DNA of 35,868 nucleotides from a candidate division WOR-3 bacterium (GTDB lineage Bacteria; Hydrothermota; Tepidihabitantia; Tepidihabitantales; Tepidihabitantaceae). Location of the stretch: NCBI GenBank assembly GCA_016867815.1, contig VGIR01000026.1:1-35868 (forward strand), read 5' to 3'. Shown piece after piece: positions 33,479 through 35,868 of the stretch (position 1 is its first letter; the number at the start of each line of letters is the position of its first letter). Below the pieces are notes generated by a model that made no database searches, was not told where the DNA came from, and saw only the letters and a program-made list of their open reading frames with translations. The translations under genes were made by a program, and so were the position numbers.

Positions 33479-35275
33479 TCATCCCAGCAGTCCGCCTTTC
33501 CGGTAGATCTCGATCTGGACCGGTGGGAACGGTCGACCCTGCACTTTGACCCCGGTGGCCTGTATTTCAATCTCGCCGCTCGCCAGGTTCACCCGAAGGT
33601 GCTCGCCGTCTCTGAGTCCGGATGCCAGCAGGTTTGCGGTCATGACCGGGAACCCGGAGTTTACCGCGTTGCGGAAGTAGTTGGCCCCGAATGAGCCAGC
33701 AATCAGCAGGCCGATACGCAGGCTCCTGAGACAGTCAACCGCCTGCTGGCGTGAGGATCCTGTCCCAAAGTTCTTGCCGGCCACTATGATGTCGCCCGGC
33801 TGAGCGCTCTTGCTGAAGTGTTCCAGGCCGGGGACGCTGTCGAAGGCGTATTGCCCCGTCTCGCGGAGGTCGGTGACGGCGAGGTGGCGGCTGTGGAATA
33901 TCATGTCAGTGTCGACGTTGTCCTTCGAGATGAGCCAGATTCGGCCCTCTACCACTAGGGGCACGGCCCGAGGTGTGCGGTGCTCGTGTGAAGCCCTGGC
34001 CATGGGCTTCGGCTTGAAGAGCGCGGGCCGCACCGGAATTGCCCCGGGATTGACGATGGCTCCGGCAACCGCAGATGCCGCAGCGGTTTCGGGCGAGACC
34101 AGGTAGATATCACCCTTGCCCTGCTTGCCGGCGAAATTCCGGTTGCCGGTAGCAACCGTCACCTCGCCCGGGCCGTTCTGGCCGATCTGGCCTGCCGCGC
34201 AGCCGGCACATCCGGCATTGGCGACCAGTGCGCCGGCCTGCTTGAAGGTCTCGATGATTCCGTTGCGCATCGCCTCGTGCCAGATGGCGTCAGTCGCCGG
34301 CACTATCTTGAGCACTACGCCGGGAGCGACTTTGCGGCCCTTGAGGACTTCGGCCGCAGCCTTCAGGTCATCCATGCGGCCGTTGGTGCAGGAGCCGATG
34401 AAGGCCGAGTCGATCTTGCGGCCGGCAACTGAGGCGACAGTGACGACGTCCTCGGGATGGCCCGGCCGTGACACCAGCGGCTCGAGGTCAGCGATGTCGA
34501 CGCGCTCGGTTCGCTCGTAGGTTGCATCCGGGTCGGCTTGGACCGGGTCGGCCACGCGTCCGGTCTTTGCTTTGCAGTAGTCCATGATGATCTGGTTCGG
34601 AGGGAAGAACATTACAGTAGCACCCATCTCGGTACCGAGCGAAGCAACGGTCATCCTGGCGTCGAGGCCGAGTTTGTCCGCGTACTCACCGTAGACTTCG
34701 GCGGAGAGGCCGAGCAGTCCGTTCGCGCCGAAGTGACGTAGCAGGGCGAGTCCGATGTCCTTGGCGGTCGTGCCGGGCTTGGGTTGGCCGACCAGTTCGA
34801 TCTTCACCGTGGCCGGTACCTCCAGCCATACCTTGCCGTATGCCCAGGTGTGGGCGATGTCCCGGTCTCCCATGCCTTGGCCGAACGCGCCGATCGCCCC
34901 AAGGATGTTGGCATGCGAGTCGGTCGAGACAAACGTGTCGCCGGGACCAACCAGACCACTGTCAACCGCCAGGTGGGTGCCGATACCGGCGTCAACATCA
35001 GAGACCTTGATGCCGTGGTTCCGGGCGAATACGCGGCAGGCCTGTTGACTCGCAACGTACTTCTGATCGGAAGCTGTCGGGTTGCAGTCGAACGTGAAGA
35101 CGGTCTTGGCCGGGTCGGCCACGCCCAGACCGTTGTCTTCCAGGCTCCTGACAACGTTGGCCCCACCGAAGTCGCGCGCTACCCGTACATCAATCGCGAG
35201 TTCGACGATGTCCCCGGGGCTGACGTTTCTCCCCGAGGAGTGGGCAGCGATTATCTTCTCCACGACGGTGGCCAT
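33479..35275 (-). CDS. Fused LeuC-LeuD-type hydro-lyase (3-isopropylmalate dehydratase/aconitase family)
   Basis: This 598-residue protein fuses the iron-sulphur large subunit and the swivelling small subunit of the aconitase superfamily. The large part (to about residue 415) has FVSTDSHANILGAIGAFGQG, the cluster cysteines in GSCTNGRMDDL and AGCAGCAAGQIGQNGPGE, and GNRNFAGKQG. The small part (about 430-598) has DNVDTDMIFHSRHLAVTDL, the GKNFGTGSSRQQA loop and ANYFRNAVNSGFPV. LeuC and LeuD are usually separate chains; fused forms occur in some lineages, including Aquifex-type putative aconitases. The substrate loop does not let me choose between isopropylmalate, citrate, homoaconitate and dimethylmalate. 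ATG 35275 lies two bases after the stop of a short Leu-rich ORF, and both probably use the promoter at 35501-35528. Confidence 0.9.
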   Translation of the reverse strand: MATVVEKIIAAHSSGRNVSPGDIVELAIDVRVARDFGGANVVRSLEDNGLGVADPAKTVFTFDCNPTASDQKYVASQQACRVFARNHGIKVSDVDAGIGTHLAVDSGLVGPGDTFVSTDSHANILGAIGAFGQGMGDRDIAHTWAYGKVWLEVPATVKIELVGQPKPGTTAKDIGLALLRHFGANGLLGLSAEVYGEYADKLGLDARMTVASLGTEMGATVMFFPPNQIIMDYCKAKTGRVADPVQADPDATYERTERVDIADLEPLVSRPGHPEDVVTVASVAGRKIDSAFIGSCTNGRMDDLKAAAEVLKGRKVAPGVVLKIVPATDAIWHEAMRNGIIETFKQAGALVANAGCAGCAAGQIGQNGPGEVTVATGNRNFAGKQGKGDIYLVSPETAAASAVAGAIVNPGAIPVRPALFKPKPMARASHEHRTPRAVPLVVEGRIWLISKDNVDTDMIFHSRHLAVTDLRETGQYAFDSVPGLEHFSKSAQPGDIIVAGKNFGTGSSRQQAVDCLRSLRIGLLIAGSFGANYFRNAVNSGFPVMTANLLASGLRDGEHLRVNLASGEIEIQATGVKVQGRPFPPVQIEIYRKGGLLG

Positions 35276-35277
35276 GG

Positions 35278-35448
35278 CTAGATGAGGAGCCGCCCCTTGT
35301 GCATCAGGACGAGGGGGTCGAGCAGCTCGAGGTCGGTCAGATGGACAGTGACGGCACCTAGCACCTTGCGCGCCATCGCTCTCTCGGGCATGAAAGCGAT
35401 GGTGTTCACGATGGCGTCGGGCATGGTCGCGATTGCTGTCTCAGCCAC
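35278..35448 (-). CDS. Short ORF upstream of the LeuCD-type gene (possible leader peptide)
   Basis: A 56-codon frame opens at GTG 35448, directly after an in-frame TGA, and ends two bases before the hydro-lyase ATG (TAG-CC-ATG). The product begins VAETAIATMPDAIVNTIAFM. Its last 20 residues (LTDLELLDPLVLMHKGRLLI) contain eight leucines. A consensus promoter lies upstream. It could be a small hypothetical protein coupled to the hydro-lyase, or a leucine-sensing leader peptide. No known family is recognised. A competing 20-codon frame with a better AAGGA site overlaps its 5' end, which weakens the case. Confidence 0.5.
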   Translation of the reverse strand: MAETAIATMPDAIVNTIAFMPERAMARKVLGAVTVHLTDLELLDPLVLMHKGRLLI

Positions 35449-35500
35449 ATCTCATTCCGAAATCTCACAGGTTTTTCCTTATGCCGGCCTTTCGCCGAGG

Positions 35501-35528
35501 ATTATAACGCTGGGGTTCGCGTGTTCAA
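35501..35528 (-). promoter_or_regulatory. Consensus promoter of the LeuCD-type operon
   Basis: On the minus strand TTGAAC (35528-35523), 16 bp and a perfect TATAAT (35506-35501). Transcription would begin near 35494, giving a leader of about 45 bases before GTG 35448. Confidence 0.7.
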
Positions 35529-35590
35529 GGCTCAAGGCAGGTGATCGCCTGTTTGGGTCCGTTCCGGGTCTGTGGGCTCGTATCTGGCTC

Positions 35591-35659
35591 GCCCCTGTTG
35601 CCTCATATATGGATCTACTCCTACGCGCCCCGTTGCCTCAGAATAGATTTCTACTCCTA
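35591..35659 (-). repeat. Two direct repeats at the end of an insertion sequence
   Basis: On the minus strand the words TAGGAGTAGA and GAGGCAAC recur with a 36-base period, at 35659-35627 and 35623-35591. The first copy includes the transposase stop codon. Such subterminal repeats are probably transposase-binding sites near the end of the element. The exact end and any target-site duplication cannot be set because only one side is present. Confidence 0.55.
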
Positions 35660-35868
35660 GCATCGGTCTTGTCCAGCTTGGCTTGGGTCCGCCACCGCGG
35701 TCTGCTCTGCGACTTCCTTGAGCAACTGCCGCTGTAGCCGCTCGCACCGCCGCTTCAGTTCGGCCGGGTTCAGCTCTCGGTATTCCGTCGCCAGTCGCTG
35801 CCTCAGCGATGGCTCCAGTTCTTTCCACACCAGCAGCCGCTGGTAAGGCGTCTTGGCAGGCTCATACT
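35657..35868 (-). CDS. Transposase C-terminal fragment (integrase-core DDE type), truncated by window edge
   Basis: The last 70 or so codons of a protein enter from the right edge and end at TAG 35657-35659. The visible sequence YEPAKTPYQRLLVWKELEPS followed by LNPAELKRRCERLQRQLLKE matches the tail of integrase-core transposases, where KTPYQRLL follows the catalytic domain. The DDE residues lie outside the window. The family (IS481-like or related) is a tentative recollection. It is followed by the subterminal direct repeats, so the element probably ends near 35590. The frame is intact as far as it can be seen. Confidence 0.7.
   Translation of the reverse strand, partial: YEPAKTPYQRLLVWKELEPSLRQRLATEYRELNPAELKRRCERLQRQLLKEVAEQTAVADPSQAGQDRC

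Noticed and set aside
35282-35737. 151-codon plus-strand frame at the right end
   Set aside because: It runs antisense to the short Leu-rich frame, the TATAAT promoter and the transposase fragment, which have better support.

Overview
The window is a GC-rich bacterial chromosome segment that is densely packed and mostly ordinary housekeeping and anaerobe metabolism. Several signs point to a little-cultivated, free-living, rod-shaped, strictly anaerobic lineage: a large extracellular repeat protein with a C-terminal T9SS-like sorting tail, a methylmalonyl-CoA mutase lacking its B12 domain, an oxygen-reduction and superoxide-reductase gene set, an S23 four-helix-bundle gene, and many short degenerate intergenic repeats. 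My best guess is a WOR-3/Stahlbacteria-like candidate phylum. This is inference from gene content, not from a marker phylogeny.

Layout. 1-1195: no convincing gene; a degenerate 12-bp tandem array in two blocks split by a palindrome-bearing segment. 1196-3841: secreted 13-repeat protein. 4070-8241: methylmalonyl-CoA module (carboxyltransferase, mutase, epimerase) with an S23 gene lodged inside it. 8245-9174: DnaJ-like chaperone. 9328-13806: seven-gene oxygen/peroxide/superoxide defence and iron-storage cluster (rubrerythrin, thiol peroxidase, desulforedoxin-rubredoxin hybrid, superoxide reductase, ferritin, flavodiiron oxygen reductase, flavin reductase-rubredoxin). 13866-17147 (minus): tRNA-Leu, tig, clpP, clpX. 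17292-23998 (minus): rod-shape cluster mreB, mreC, mreD, mrdA, rodA, then rlmN. 24200-27787 (plus): trmI and a BtuFCD-type ABC importer. 27867-30709 (minus): glyA, eno and a FtsB/DivIC-like gene. 30960-33432: mazG, a small acidic zinc-ribbon protein (minus), a multispan membrane protein (plus). 33479-35448 (minus): fused LeuC-LeuD-type hydro-lyase preceded by a short Leu-rich ORF. 35657-35868: C-terminal end of a transposase running off the window.

Two features stand out. First, short degenerate repeats (CGAATGA-like, GGGGTTCCGG-like, GGCGAA-like, GGGACTGTCACCG-like) fill the gene junctions and also lie inside reading frames. They appear to supply N-termini of the mutase, BtuF and BtuD, the start of rlmN, and three in-frame insertions in rlmN; two inverted GGCGAA tracts flank the S23 gene. 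Second, several TTGAC(A/T)-16/17-TAnnnT promoters sit so close to the start codon that the mRNAs should be leaderless or nearly so (trmI, mreB, mazG, the membrane protein, the carboxyltransferase). The tRNA-Leu promoter has the same architecture and helps calibrate it.
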